A DNA stretch of 64,000 bases from Clostridium sp. (GTDB lineage Bacteria; Bacillota; Clostridia; Lachnospirales; Lachnospiraceae). Each line of letters opens with the position of its first letter. Within the stretch, counting starts at the first letter, position 1. A program made the translations under genes and the position numbers. Where the stretch lies: positions 50,883-114,882 of the forward strand of contig JAETQD010000013.1 of the NCBI GenBank assembly GCA_021770825.1, given 5' to 3'. Shown here one piece after another: positions 9,765-18,509 of this stretch. The notes beneath the pieces were generated by a model. It was not told the origin of the DNA and did no database searches. It was given only the letters and a program-made list of their open reading frames with translations.

Positions 9765-9775
9765 TGGCGCCAGAA

Positions 9776-9820
9776 CAGGACAGGAGGCCGCCGGAAAAGC
9801 CGGTGCGCCGGGTTGTCCTG
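9776..9820 (+). other. Hairpin between kinase and transaldolase
   Basis: CAGGACA (9776-9782) pairs with TGTCCTG (9814-9820) around a GCCGG-rich inner stem. There is no T tract. This is the third intra-operon hairpin in this locus. Confidence 0.4.
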
Positions 9821-9847
9821 AACGGATGAAATGGGAAGGAGTATTGC

Positions 9848-10413
9848 ATGAAATTTTTTGTTGATACCGCAAAGGTTGAGGATATTAAGAAAGCCAACGA
9901 CATGGGCGTCATCTGCGGAGTGACAACGAATCCGTCGCTGATTGCCAAAGAGGGCCGGGATTTTAATGAGGTAATCCGGGAGATCGCCGCCATCCATCCC
10001 AACATGGTAGTAAAGATCCCCATGACTGTGGAGGGCTTAAAGGCCGTGAAGGTTCTTTCTAAGGAAGGGATCAAGACCAACGTGACCTTGATCTTTACTG
10101 CAAACCAGGCGCTTCTTGCCGCCAGGGCCGGCGCTTCCTACGTATCTCCATTCCTGGGCCGTCTGGACGACATAAGCGTCCGGGGGGGGATTTGATCCGG
10201 GAGATTGCAGAGATTTTTAACGTGTCAGGAATCGAGACAGAGATCATTGCCGCTAGTGTGAGAAATCCCATCCATGTAACGGACTGCGCCCTGGCGGGAG
10301 CAGATATCGCAACAGTTCCCTACGGCGTCATCGAGCAGATGACAAAGCATCCCCTCACAGATGCAGGAATTGCAAAATTCCAGGCAGATTATGAGGCGGT
10401 ATTTGGAAAATAG
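9848..10413 (+). pseudogene. TalC/Fsa-type transaldolase, broken by an internal deletion and a frameshift
   Basis: The protein starts like a short transaldolase (F-F-V-D-T-A, then G-V-T-T-N-P-S) and keeps the Schiff-base lysine in V-V-K-I-P-M-T. Two lesions are visible. First, about 28 residues that family members carry between the first REI segment and I-H-P-N, including the A-E-V-I-S strand, are missing in frame at about 9985-9993. Second, a run of eight Gs at 10182-10189 breaks the frame: it stops at TGA 10194-10196, while the expected continuation L-I-R-E-I-A-E-I-F runs in the next frame to 10413. One extra G would rejoin them. Repaired length would be about 188 residues against 212-220 normally. 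Probably non-functional. Confidence 0.85.
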
Positions 10414-10422
10414 AGGAAACAT

Positions 10423-11262
10423 ATGGATACTTTATATTTAAAGAAAATGGCAGTGGAAGTCCGCAAAGGAATCATAAACGGCGTGTATTCTGCAAAGGCA
10501 GGACATCCGGGCGGTTCCCTGTCGGCGGCAGATTTATTTACCTATTTCTATTTTGAAGAGATGAACATTGACCCTAAAGCGCCAAAGGCGCCGGACAGAG
10601 ACCGTTTCGTGCTGTCAAAGGGTCACACAGCTCCCGGATATTATTCCGCCCTGGCAAACCGCGGATATTTTCCGGTGGAGGACTTGAAAACTCTGCGCCA
10701 TGCAGGCTCCTATCTCCAGGGGCATCCGGACATGAAGCACATTCCCGGCGTGGATATGTCCAGCGGCTCCCTCGGACAGGGAATCTCCGCCGCAGTCGGG
10801 ATGGCTCTGGCAGGTCGCCTGAATCAAAAGGATTACCGTGTCTATACGCTTTTGGGCGATGGAGAAATCGAAGAAGGCCAGGTGTGGGAGGCCGCCATGT
10901 TTGCGGGTCACAGGAAGCTTGACAATCTGACCGTCATTGTGGACAACAGTGGGCTGCAGATCGATGGACGAATCGAGGATGTCTGCTCTCCATACCCCAT
11001 CGATGAAAAATTCCGCGCATTCAATTTCCATGTGGTGAACGTGGCCGACGGAAATGATTTTGAACAGTTAAAAGCGGCCTTCGACGAGGCAAGGGAAGCG
11101 AAGGGAAAACCCACAGCAATCATCATGAAGACCATAAAGGGAAAAGGTGTTTCCTACATGGAGAACCAGGCGGGCTGGCATGGCAAGGCACCCAATGCAG
11201 AACAGTATGAAATTGCCATGGAAGAACTGAAAAAGGCAGGTGAAGCGTTATGCCGGATGTAA
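10423..11262 (+). CDS. Transketolase, N-terminal (TPP-binding) subunit
   Basis: A 279-residue split-transketolase N subunit that binds the pyrophosphate end of TPP. H-P-G-G-S and the S-K-G-H-T segment are present. The cofactor motif begins G-D-G (145-147) and normally ends D-N-N-G-L-Q; here it reads D174-N175-S176-G-L-Q, replacing the Asn that aligns with a Mg-coordinating residue. GAGGA precedes the ATG. It follows the damaged transaldolase after 9 bases and overlaps the C subunit by 13 bases. Whether Ser176 supports activity is unknown. Confidence 0.93.
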   Translation: MDTLYLKKMAVEVRKGIINGVYSAKAGHPGGSLSAADLFTYFYFEEMNIDPKAPKAPDRDRFVLSKGHTAPGYYSALANRGYFPVEDLKTLRHAGSYLQGHPDMKHIPGVDMSSGSLGQGISAAVGMALAGRLNQKDYRVYTLLGDGEIEEGQVWEAAMFAGHRKLDNLTVIVDNSGLQIDGRIEDVCSPYPIDEKFRAFNFHVVNVADGNDFEQLKAAFDEAREAKGKPTAIIMKTIKGKGVSYMENQAGWHGKAPNAEQYEIAMEELKKAGEALCRM

Positions 11263-12194
11263 AGAAAATTGCTACGAGGGAAAGCTACGGAAAGGCCCTT
11301 GTGGAGTTGGGAAAAAAGCATGAGAATTTGGTGGTCCTGGACGCGGACCTGGCAGGGGCTACGAAAACGGAGACCTTTTTAAAGGCATTTCCTGACCGCC
11401 ACATCGACTGCGGAATCGCAGAGTGCAATATGATGGGAATCGCCGCCGGACTTTCCACCACAGGATTGGTGCCCTTTGCCAGTACCTTTGCCATGTTTGC
11501 GGCCGGAAGGGCCTTTGAACAGATTCGCAATTCCATTGGGTATCCGCACCTGAACGTGAAGATCGGAGCGACCCACGCAGGAATCTCTGTGGGAGAGGAC
11601 GGGGCGACCCATCAGTGCAATGAGGATATGGCATTGATGCGGACGATTCCCGGAATGGTAGTCATAAATCCGGCGGATGATATCGAGACGAAGGCCGCTG
11701 TTGAGGCCGCCTATGAGTATGACGGTCCGGTATATTTAAGATTCGGCCGCCTTGCCGTCCCGGTCATCAATGACAGGCCGGACTACCGGTTTGAAATCGG
11801 GAAGGGGATTGAGCTTCGTCCCGGAACGGATGTGACGATCCTTGCGACCGGTCTTTGTGTCAGCGAAAGCCTGGGGGCAGCAGAAAAGCTAAAGGGGGAA
11901 GGCATAAGCGCCCAGGTCATCAACATCCACACTATAAAGCCGCTGGATGAAGAGCTGATTTTGAAAGCGGCAGAGACCACCGGAAAAATCGTGACCGTGG
12001 AAGAGCATTCCATCATTGGAGGCCTTGGGGGAGCGGTGTCTGAGCTTCTTGGGGAGAAGAAGCCGACTCCGGTCTTAAGAATCGGAATCCGGGATGTGTT
12101 TGGGGAATCCGGTCCGGCAGCAGAATTAATAAAAAAATATGGGCTGGATTCAGAAAGCATCAGTGAAAAAGTAAAGGATTTTTTGAGAAAGTAA
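11250..12194 (+). CDS. Transketolase, C-terminal subunit
   Basis: A 314-residue partner subunit carrying the pyrimidine-binding domain. The catalytic Glu is E58 in G-I-A-E-C-N-M-M-G, and the conserved T-H-A-G-I-S-V-G-E-D-G loop with its His is intact. The C-terminal swivel domain is complete. It starts inside the end of the N subunit (13-base overlap), which couples translation of the two halves. Together they transfer two-carbon units between pentose and hexose phosphates. Confidence 0.93.
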   Translation: MPDVKKIATRESYGKALVELGKKHENLVVLDADLAGATKTETFLKAFPDRHIDCGIAECNMMGIAAGLSTTGLVPFASTFAMFAAGRAFEQIRNSIGYPHLNVKIGATHAGISVGEDGATHQCNEDMALMRTIPGMVVINPADDIETKAAVEAAYEYDGPVYLRFGRLAVPVINDRPDYRFEIGKGIELRPGTDVTILATGLCVSESLGAAEKLKGEGISAQVINIHTIKPLDEELILKAAETTGKIVTVEEHSIIGGLGGAVSELLGEKKPTPVLRIGIRDVFGESGPAAELIKKYGLDSESISEKVKDFLRK

Positions 12195-12207
12195 AAGGGG
12201 TATTTGA

Positions 12208-13542
12208 ATGGAAAAATGGGGAAAGAGAATTGGGTACGGTATTGGAGATCTGGGATGTAACCTGGTATTCAGTACCATGGCGTCTTATTTGATGGTTTTT
12301 TATACGGATGTATTCGGAATCACGGCCGCGGCAGCGGGAACCATGATGCTGGTAACAAAATTCATCGATGCGCTGACAGACACAGGCATGGGACTGATCG
12401 TAGACCGAACCCACACCAGATGGGGACAGGGAAGACCGTACTTCCTGTTTGGCGCAGTTCCGTTTGCGCTGTTTACCTTCCTGACGTTCTACATTCCGAA
12501 TGTGGGCGATACAGGGAAGTTAATTTGGGCTTATATTACATATTTTCTTTTGTGTACGGCATATACGGTGGTAAATATCCCGTTAAATACGATCGTACCG
12601 CGTCTGACATCGGATATCCACGAAAGAAACTGCCTGGTATCCACCGGAATGATCTGTGCCATGCTGGGAACAGCCATCGTCATGTCGGTGACGGCACCGC
12701 TCGTAGAGTATTTCGGCCAGGGAAATGAGGCGAAAGGCTACCTGATCACCATGACCGTTTACGGAATATTGGCGATGTTAATCTTCTTTGTTACCTTTGC
12801 AAGCACAAAGGAAGTGGTTCCGCCTTCCGTTGCAAGAGAACATACTACATTAAAGGATGACTTAAAGGCGCTGACCGGACAGAGCTGGATCTTTTTCCTG
12901 GTAAACCTTTTATACTTCTCCCTCTATGTCGTAAGAAGCACAACGGTCATTTACTATTTTAAGTATAACCTGGAAAAGACGGAATGGCTGACACTGGTAG
13001 GACTTCTTGGAATTTTATCGGGCCTTCCGATGCCCCTTATTCTTCCGGCGCTGGAGAAAAAGTTCAGCAAGAGAATGCTTATGATGGCAAGTATTCTTAT
13101 TTATATTGCAGGCGACCTTTTAATCTTCTTTGGAAAGAATTCCGCGTTCTGCCTGTTGACAGGACTTGTGATTACCGGACTTGGGATTTACGGCATTTTC
13201 GGCATCACCTTTGCCATACAGCCGGATGTCATTGACTATTCAGAATATGAAAAAAATGCCAGTATTTCCGGCTTGATTGCTGCCTTCCAGGGATTTTTCG
13301 TAAAGGGCGGCATGGGACTTACAAGCGCCGTAATCGGATATATCCTGAAGGCGGGCGGCTATGTGGCAAATGCCGAGCAGACACCCCAGGCTCTTAAATA
13401 TATCGAGGTAAGCTTTATCTGGATTCCCATTGGCCTGTGTATTGCAATTGCAGCTGTTATGTACTTCTATAAGCTGGACGGAATGAGGGAAGAGATGAAT
13501 GTAGCGCTGGAGCAGAGGAGAAAAGAGAACCTTGCGGCATAA
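12208..13542 (+). CDS. GPH-family sugar:cation symporter (MFS)
   Basis: A 444-residue membrane protein with about 12 hydrophobic spans, of the glycoside-pentoside-hexuronide:cation family (XylP/YicJ/MelB-like). The N-terminal G-Y-G-I-G-D-L-G-C-N and the D-R-T-H-T-R-W-G-Q-G-R-P-Y loop between helices 2 and 3 are diagnostic. It ends the pentose operon, 13 bases after transketolase, with AAGGGG before the ATG, so it most likely imports the operon's substrate, a pentoside or free pentose/pentitol. Confidence 0.88.
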   Translation: MEKWGKRIGYGIGDLGCNLVFSTMASYLMVFYTDVFGITAAAAGTMMLVTKFIDALTDTGMGLIVDRTHTRWGQGRPYFLFGAVPFALFTFLTFYIPNVGDTGKLIWAYITYFLLCTAYTVVNIPLNTIVPRLTSDIHERNCLVSTGMICAMLGTAIVMSVTAPLVEYFGQGNEAKGYLITMTVYGILAMLIFFVTFASTKEVVPPSVAREHTTLKDDLKALTGQSWIFFLVNLLYFSLYVVRSTTVIYYFKYNLEKTEWLTLVGLLGILSGLPMPLILPALEKKFSKRMLMMASILIYIAGDLLIFFGKNSAFCLLTGLVITGLGIYGIFGITFAIQPDVIDYSEYEKNASISGLIAAFQGFFVKGGMGLTSAVIGYILKAGGYVANAEQTPQALKYIEVSFIWIPIGLCIAIAAVMYFYKLDGMREEMNVALEQRRKENLAA

Positions 13543-13568
13543 GAGGCTGCGGATTCATTCTATCAATA

Positions 13569-13612
13569 AGAAAAACATGGAGCGATCCGGTGTCAATCGG
13601 ACCGCTCCATTC
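13569..13612. terminator. Terminator between convergent pentose and molybdenum-hydroxylase operons
   Basis: ATGGAGCG (13577-13584) pairs with CGCTCCAT (13603-13610), with an inner TCCG/CGGA. The T run lies on the minus-strand side, so it serves the hydroxylase operon best. Confidence 0.65.
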
Positions 13613-13635
13613 ATATTGTGTCATCCCCTTATTCT

Positions 13636-15933
13636 TTACGTTCCGCTTTTCTTCGCCATCGCAATCTGCTCCGGTGTAATGGGGAGCTCGTAAAATCTCT
13701 GGCCCACTGCATGGTAAACGGCATCGGCAACGGCAGGAAGAGGGGTATTGATAACGACCTCGCCAATGGATTTGGCACCGAATGGACCGGCGTTCTCATA
13801 ACTGTTCTCGAAATCCACATGAATATGTCCGATATCGACCCGTGTTGGAATCTTATACTGCATCAGTGAATTTTCATAGACCTGCCCGCGGCGGCTGTAA
13901 GTGATGTTTTCCGTTAAAGCCATGCCGATTCCCTGAAGGATACCGCCTTCTGCCTGAACTCTTGCAAGGTTCGGGTTGATCGGTGTTCCGCAGTCTACGG
14001 CAGCGTCATATTCCAGGACCTTTACTTCTCCGGTGAGGAGATCAACTTCGATTTCGGCCGCTCCCACCATATAGGGCGGCGGAGAGATCGGGGAGCTGTG
14101 GGTCGTTGTGACAGTGAGCGGGATATCGTTTCCGCACATGGAGGAGGTTGCAATCTCGAAGAGACTCACGCGGGATGTTTTGTCCATTTCATGACCGGTC
14201 CTGTATACGGCCTTTCCGTCAAACTCGGCTTCCTCAGCCGGACAATTTAAAAGCCTGGCTCCAAGCTGGCAGATCTGATCACGGAGCTTTAACGCGCAGG
14301 TCTCCACTGCTTTTCCGGTAACATAGGTCGTGCTGGAGGCGTAGGAACCGGAATCGTATGGGGAGGCGTCTGTATCTGCACCGAAGACCGTGATATCCTC
14401 GAGGCTGCAGTCCAGGACCTCCGCGGCAATCTGGGCCAGGATTGTATCACAGCCGGTCCCCATATCGGCAGCGCCGATGGACAAACTGTAAATTCCTTCA
14501 TCTCCGAGCTTCAGGGTGGCGCTTCCCACATCCACATTGGAAATACCGGAGCCCTGCATGGCCATTCCCATTCCCACGCTGCGGACCTTTCCGTTTCCCA
14601 TATCGCGGACCGGATATTTTTCGTCCCAGCGGATCATTTCTTTGACCCGCTTTAAGCAGCGGTCGAGAGCACAGCTGGTATTGACCTGGCCGTAATATGC
14701 CGGCATCACATCGCCTTCCCGGACAATGTTCTGCTCTCTGAGATCAAACGGATCCCGGTGAAGGACGGAAGCCAGCTCGTTGACAGCGGATTCCACGGCA
14801 AACAGGCCCTGGGTAGCACCATAGCCGCGGTATGCGCCGGAGGACATGACGTTGGTATAGACCACATCGCTGGTAAAGCGGAATGCCTCCGCCTTTCCAT
14901 ATAACGGAATCGATTTATGGCCGGACAGTCCGACGGTTGTCGGTCCGTGTTCCCCGTAAGCACCGGTATTGGAAAGGGTATACAGATCAATCCCGCGGAT
15001 CAGGCCGTTTTTCATGGCCCCAAGGCGGACATGCATCTCCATCTCATGTCTCGGCGTGGAGGCCGTCATGGATTCTTCCCTTGTAAAGATAATTTTGGAC
15101 GGCTTTTTGGTCTTCCAGGTAACGAAAGCCGGATAAATTTCCGATACCGATGTCTGCTTTGCTCCGAAACCGCCGCCAATCCTTGGTTTGCTGACACGGA
15201 CCTTGGATTTGGGAATTCCCAGGGCATTGGCAATAATACGCCGGCAGTGAAAGACGATCTGGGTGGAGCTTACCACATTCAGTCTTCCGTAGGTGTCCAT
15301 GGTACAGAAAGTACGGAAGGTCTCCATCATGGTCTGCTGACACGCTTTGGTATGATAAACACGGTCGATGACGATGTCACATTCTGACAGGACCCGTTCA
15401 ATATCCCCGCTTGAGGTTTCATCATGGGCGCACAGATTCCGTTTGTTGTCGGCTCCCACAGGACAAAGGCTCTCCCAGTTCTCCTCAGGATGGACCAGGA
15501 TCGGGTTATCCTTTGCCGAACGGAAGTCCAGGACCGGCTCCAGGACCTCATAGGTTACTTTAATGAGCCGGAGTGCCTTATCCACAGACTTTTCATCCCG
15601 CCCGGCTACGATTGCCACCGGGTCCCCGATATAGCGTACATGGCGGTCGAGGAGCAGCCGGTCATAGGGACTGGCCTCCGGGTAGGTCTGGCCGGCAAGG
15701 GTGAACCGGCGCTGGTCTTCCGGCATATCCTCCCAGGTGTAGATGCATTCGATTCCCGGTACCTTCATGGCAATATCTGTTTTGATGGTCTGGATTACTG
15801 CATTGGCGTGGGGGGAGCGCAGAAGCTTTACGATCAGGCAGTCCTTCGGCGCGATGTCATCGGTATAGACCGGCTGGCCGGTCAGAAGCTGCATGGCATC
15901 CTTTTTGCGGACCGATTTGTTTACCGTTTTCAT
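13636..15933 (-). CDS. Molybdenum hydroxylase large subunit (xanthine dehydrogenase type, molybdopterin-binding)
   Basis: A 765-residue catalytic subunit of the xanthine dehydrogenase/aldehyde oxidase family. The N-terminal a/b-hammerhead is followed by the Moco-binding domains, with G-G-G-F-G-A-K, a G-A-Y-R-G-Y-G loop and, near the C-terminus, G-A-K-S-I-G-E, whose E725 is the catalytic base. It is the last gene of a three-gene operon, 35 bases after the iron-sulfur subunit. The nearby NCS2 permease favours a purine substrate, but nicotinate or an aldehyde is possible. Confidence 0.92.
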   Translation of the reverse strand: MKTVNKSVRKKDAMQLLTGQPVYTDDIAPKDCLIVKLLRSPHANAVIQTIKTDIAMKVPGIECIYTWEDMPEDQRRFTLAGQTYPEASPYDRLLLDRHVRYIGDPVAIVAGRDEKSVDKALRLIKVTYEVLEPVLDFRSAKDNPILVHPEENWESLCPVGADNKRNLCAHDETSSGDIERVLSECDIVIDRVYHTKACQQTMMETFRTFCTMDTYGRLNVVSSTQIVFHCRRIIANALGIPKSKVRVSKPRIGGGFGAKQTSVSEIYPAFVTWKTKKPSKIIFTREESMTASTPRHEMEMHVRLGAMKNGLIRGIDLYTLSNTGAYGEHGPTTVGLSGHKSIPLYGKAEAFRFTSDVVYTNVMSSGAYRGYGATQGLFAVESAVNELASVLHRDPFDLREQNIVREGDVMPAYYGQVNTSCALDRCLKRVKEMIRWDEKYPVRDMGNGKVRSVGMGMAMQGSGISNVDVGSATLKLGDEGIYSLSIGAADMGTGCDTILAQIAAEVLDCSLEDITVFGADTDASPYDSGSYASSTTYVTGKAVETCALKLRDQICQLGARLLNCPAEEAEFDGKAVYRTGHEMDKTSRVSLFEIATSSMCGNDIPLTVTTTHSSPISPPPYMVGAAEIEVDLLTGEVKVLEYDAAVDCGTPINPNLARVQAEGGILQGIGMALTENITYSRRGQVYENSLMQYKIPTRVDIGHIHVDFENSYENAGPFGAKSIGEVVINTPLPAVADAVYHAVGQRFYELPITPEQIAMAKKSGT

Positions 15934-15968
15934 TGAACTGCCTCCTTCTTCTCATTCTTAGTCTTTTT

Positions 15969-16412
15969 TCAGGCAAGAAAGGCAAGGATTCCCCGGAGCT
16001 GTCCCTCATAGCCGGAGCAGCGGCATAGGTTTCCGGCCAGATATTCTTTGATTTCCTCCTCGCACGGCTCGGGATTTTCGCGGAACAGGGCCAGGGCATT
16101 CATGACAAAGCCCGGATTACAGAAGCCGCACTGCTCTGCCCCTTCATCCGCAATGAAAGCACCGAATTCTTCGGCTTCTTTTTGCAGTCCCTCCAGGGTC
16201 GTCACAGACCGGCCGTCGGCACGGACCGCCAATACGGAGCAGGAAAGAACCGGTTTTTCATCTAAAAATACGGTACAAAGGCCGCAGTTCGCAGTTTCGC
16301 AGCCGCGTTTTACACTGTAACAGCCCTGTTCCCGGACAAAATCGATCAACAGCATATCCGGCTCCACATCCGCCTGGATTTTTTTTCCGTTTAAGTTTAA
16401 GGTTATTAACAT
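15969..16412 (-). CDS. Molybdenum hydroxylase [2Fe-2S] subunit
   Basis: A 147-residue subunit carrying two [2Fe-2S] clusters that pass electrons from Moco to FAD. The plant-ferredoxin-type cluster uses C38, C43, C46 and C58. The second uses C95 and C98 (Q-C-G-F-C-N-P-G) with C130 and C132 (C-R-C-S-G-Y). The ATG at 16412 overlaps the end of the FAD subunit by 7 bases. Its separate coding follows the three-subunit layout of anaerobic xanthine dehydrogenases. Confidence 0.94.
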   Translation of the reverse strand: MLITLNLNGKKIQADVEPDMLLIDFVREQGCYSVKRGCETANCGLCTVFLDEKPVLSCSVLAVRADGRSVTTLEGLQKEAEEFGAFIADEGAEQCGFCNPGFVMNALALFRENPEPCEEEIKEYLAGNLCRCSGYEGQLRGILAFLA

Positions 16413-17230
16413 TCCAATTCACCCCCTGCTTTCATGGCAGCTCTTGCGGCAAGGACCTGTACCAGATGACTCCGGTAGGCCGCACTTCCACGCAGATTTC
16501 CTTCCGTTGGAATATGGGCGGAGGCATAAATACCAAACGCATCCGCCTTTTCCTGGGTGATCGGAAGGGTCAGAATGTGTTCCGCATCCTCCAGGACAAC
16601 AGCACGTCCGGGACGGGCACCGACGGCGATTTGAAAAGAGAGCGGTTCTCCCTCTGATGGGCAGGAACCTGGCGTCCATGCTGCTGCACAGGTAAGCACA
16701 GGGAAATCTGTCTGGGTGTTGCGGACGGACTGGTAATAATAGCGGAACGGAGTTTTTTTAACATGGATCCGTACCAGAATATCACGGTCGTATTTCGATG
16801 CTGCAAATTCCCGAAGGGGGATGATTCCTCCCTTGTAAAGCTCTGCATAACTGTCCATGGAGAGAAACATGGTCAGGACGTCAGAAAAACCGTATCGGCC
16901 AAAAATACTGCCGCCTACGGTGGCGAGGTTGCGGAACTGTACGCCGACGATATGGCGCAGGGCTTCCTTCATGGCCCCGCCTGTGTATTCAGAAAGTCCG
17001 GGATGAAGCTCCAGTTGGCGGAGCGTCGTCATGCAGCCGATTTTCCAGCCGTCCCCGGTTTCTTCTATGGTATCCAGCCCAAGGCCGGAAAGGTCAATGG
17101 CAGTCTGTACTGTCCTTTTCCCCATTTTAAGCCAGAGCATTCCGCCGATCACGCAGTTTCCGCGCTGCTGGTTGAGCTGCCAGGCTTCTTCAAGACTTTC
17201 CGCCTTTTTGTAATTTCGAATGGTAATCAT
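16406..17230 (-). CDS. Molybdenum hydroxylase FAD-binding subunit
   Basis: A 274-residue medium subunit of the CO-dehydrogenase/xanthine-dehydrogenase flavoprotein family. The FAD motif N-L-A-T-V-G-G-S-I followed by S-D is seen near the middle, with the C-terminal domain after it. The frame is open to 17329, but ATG 17230 is chosen: GGAGGAG lies about 10 bases upstream and M-I-T-I-R-N-Y matches the usual N-terminus. It is the first gene of the operon; a promoter lies at 17284-17312. Confidence 0.92.
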   Translation of the reverse strand: MITIRNYKKAESLEEAWQLNQQRGNCVIGGMLWLKMGKRTVQTAIDLSGLGLDTIEETGDGWKIGCMTTLRQLELHPGLSEYTGGAMKEALRHIVGVQFRNLATVGGSIFGRYGFSDVLTMFLSMDSYAELYKGGIIPLREFAASKYDRDILVRIHVKKTPFRYYYQSVRNTQTDFPVLTCAAAWTPGSCPSEGEPLSFQIAVGARPGRAVVLEDAEHILTLPITQEKADAFGIYASAHIPTEGNLRGSAAYRSHLVQVLAARAAMKAGGELEC

Positions 17231-17283
17231 AAAAAACGGCTCCTCCAGATTACAGAGAAATTTTCTTATATTTCGACAGATAT

Positions 17284-17312
17284 ATTTTAACATATGACAA
17301 CAGGATCCGCAA
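17284..17312 (-). promoter_or_regulatory. Promoter of the hydroxylase operon
   Basis: Read on the minus strand, TTGCGG (17312-17307) and TAAAAT (17289-17284) are 17 bases apart, about 55 bases before the FAD-subunit start. Confidence 0.6.
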
Positions 17313-17335
17313 CGCACAAAAGCATGCATTCCCTC

Positions 17336-17364
17336 TTGTCATGTTATGGATTTTCTGGTAGAAT
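17336..17364 (+). promoter_or_regulatory. Promoter of the molybdate-type ABC operon
   Basis: TTGTCA (17336-17341), a 17-base spacer and TAGAAT (17359-17364). The ModE-like palindrome begins two bases after the -10 box. Confidence 0.7.
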
Positions 17365-17365
17365 T

Positions 17366-17389
17366 CGTTGTAGTTTTAAAACAATAACG
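17366..17389. promoter_or_regulatory. ModE-like operator (24-bp palindrome)
   Basis: CGTTGTAG-TTTTAAAA-CAATAACG is a near-perfect dyad with two mismatched pairs. Its outer CGTT...AACG arms and A/T-rich interior resemble the known ModE box (CGTTATATA-N6-8-TATATAACG). It covers the expected transcription start of the ABC operon, the usual place for a metal-responsive repressor. A ModE-like DNA-binding gene lies in the same operon (20327-20668). Confidence 0.65.
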
Positions 17390-17411
17390 ATAAAGTGAGG
17401 AGTAGATTGAG

Positions 17412-18506
17412 ATGAAAAAATGGATTTCACGTATGATGGCTCTGGTCCTTGCCGGAGCGCTTACCGCCTGCGGCCAGAATACAGCAGGAAACAGTGCGGC
17501 CGGCACAGGGACAGCAGCAGAGACTGCGGCCCAGGAAACCACAGCCGCAAATCCGGTTGATAACGTTCAGGCCGCCTACCCTGTCACCATTATAGATCAG
17601 CTTGGACGGGAAGTTACGATTGAGGAAGAACCGGAGACGATCGTAAGCGGTTACTACATTTCCACCAGCCTTCTTCTGGCCCTGAACCAGCAGGAGAAAC
17701 TGGTCGGTATCGAGGCAAAGGCGAAAAGCCGTTCCATCTATCGGTTAAGTGCCCCGGAAATCATCGATCTGCCAAATGTCGGGACGGCAAAAGAATTCGA
17801 TCTTGAGGGCTGTGCCGCGCTGGAGCCGGATCTGGTGATCGTTCCGGCGAGGCTCAAGGACGTGATCCCGTCGCTGGAGGAGCTGGGACTTACGGTGATA
17901 GCCGTGAATCCGGAGGACCAGAAACTGTTGGAGGGAGCTATGGATATTCTGGCGGCGGCCTGCGGAAAACAGGATCAGGCAGAAGCGCTTCATGCTTTTA
18001 CCGAACAGGAATTGGCTGCCCTGAAAGAAAAGCTGGACGGGACAGAAGCTCCGACAGTCTATCTGGCCGGAAACAGCGCTCTTTTGTCCACAGCCGGTCC
18101 GTCCATGTACCAGAACAGCATGATTGTCAACGCCGGAGGAAAAAATGCTGCCGAGGAACTGTCAGATTCCTACTGGGCAGAGATTTCCTATGAACAGCTG
18201 CTCGCATGGAATCCGGATTATATTATTCTGGCTTCTGATGCCTCCTACACCGTGGATTCTGTCCTGGATGATCCGAGCCTTTCCGGCTGCAGCGCAGTCC
18301 AGAACGGGAATGTATACCAGCTTCCCAACGCAATTGAAGCCTGGGATTCCCCGGTTCCCGGAAGTATCCTTGGAAGTCTGTGGCTTGCCAATGTCCTCCA
18401 TCCGGAACAGTTCACAGACGAAATGTGGGAACAGTCCGCTGTGGAATTCTATGAGACATTTTACCGTTTTACACCGGATCTTGAGAATCTCTATGCTGCA
18501 GAATAG
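17412..18506 (+). CDS. ABC transporter substrate-binding lipoprotein (BtuF/FepB fold, probable molybdate/tungstate)
   Basis: A 364-residue lipoprotein with a signal peptide and lipobox L-T-A-C (Cys20), then a low-complexity Thr/Ala linker. The mature part is a periplasmic-binding fold of the iron-siderophore/B12 class: it starts D-Q-L-G-R-E-V-T-I and has the A-L-E-P-D-L-V-I-V motif. Members of this class also bind molybdate (MolA). The operon, with ModE-like and MocA-like genes and a ModE-type box, supports molybdate or tungstate; iron chelates remain possible. GTGAGG precedes the ATG. Confidence 0.8.
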   Translation: MKKWISRMMALVLAGALTACGQNTAGNSAAGTGTAAETAAQETTAANPVDNVQAAYPVTIIDQLGREVTIEEEPETIVSGYYISTSLLLALNQQEKLVGIEAKAKSRSIYRLSAPEIIDLPNVGTAKEFDLEGCAALEPDLVIVPARLKDVIPSLEELGLTVIAVNPEDQKLLEGAMDILAAACGKQDQAEALHAFTEQELAALKEKLDGTEAPTVYLAGNSALLSTAGPSMYQNSMIVNAGGKNAAEELSDSYWAEISYEQLLAWNPDYIILASDASYTVDSVLDDPSLSGCSAVQNGNVYQLPNAIEAWDSPVPGSILGSLWLANVLHPEQFTDEMWEQSAVEFYETFYRFTPDLENLYAAE

Positions 18507-18509
18507 GAT

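Noticed and set aside
9848..10413. Programmed frameshift making a functional two-frame transaldolase
   Set aside because: The gene also lacks about 28 core residues, so decay or error explains both lesions better. Read-level evidence could change this.
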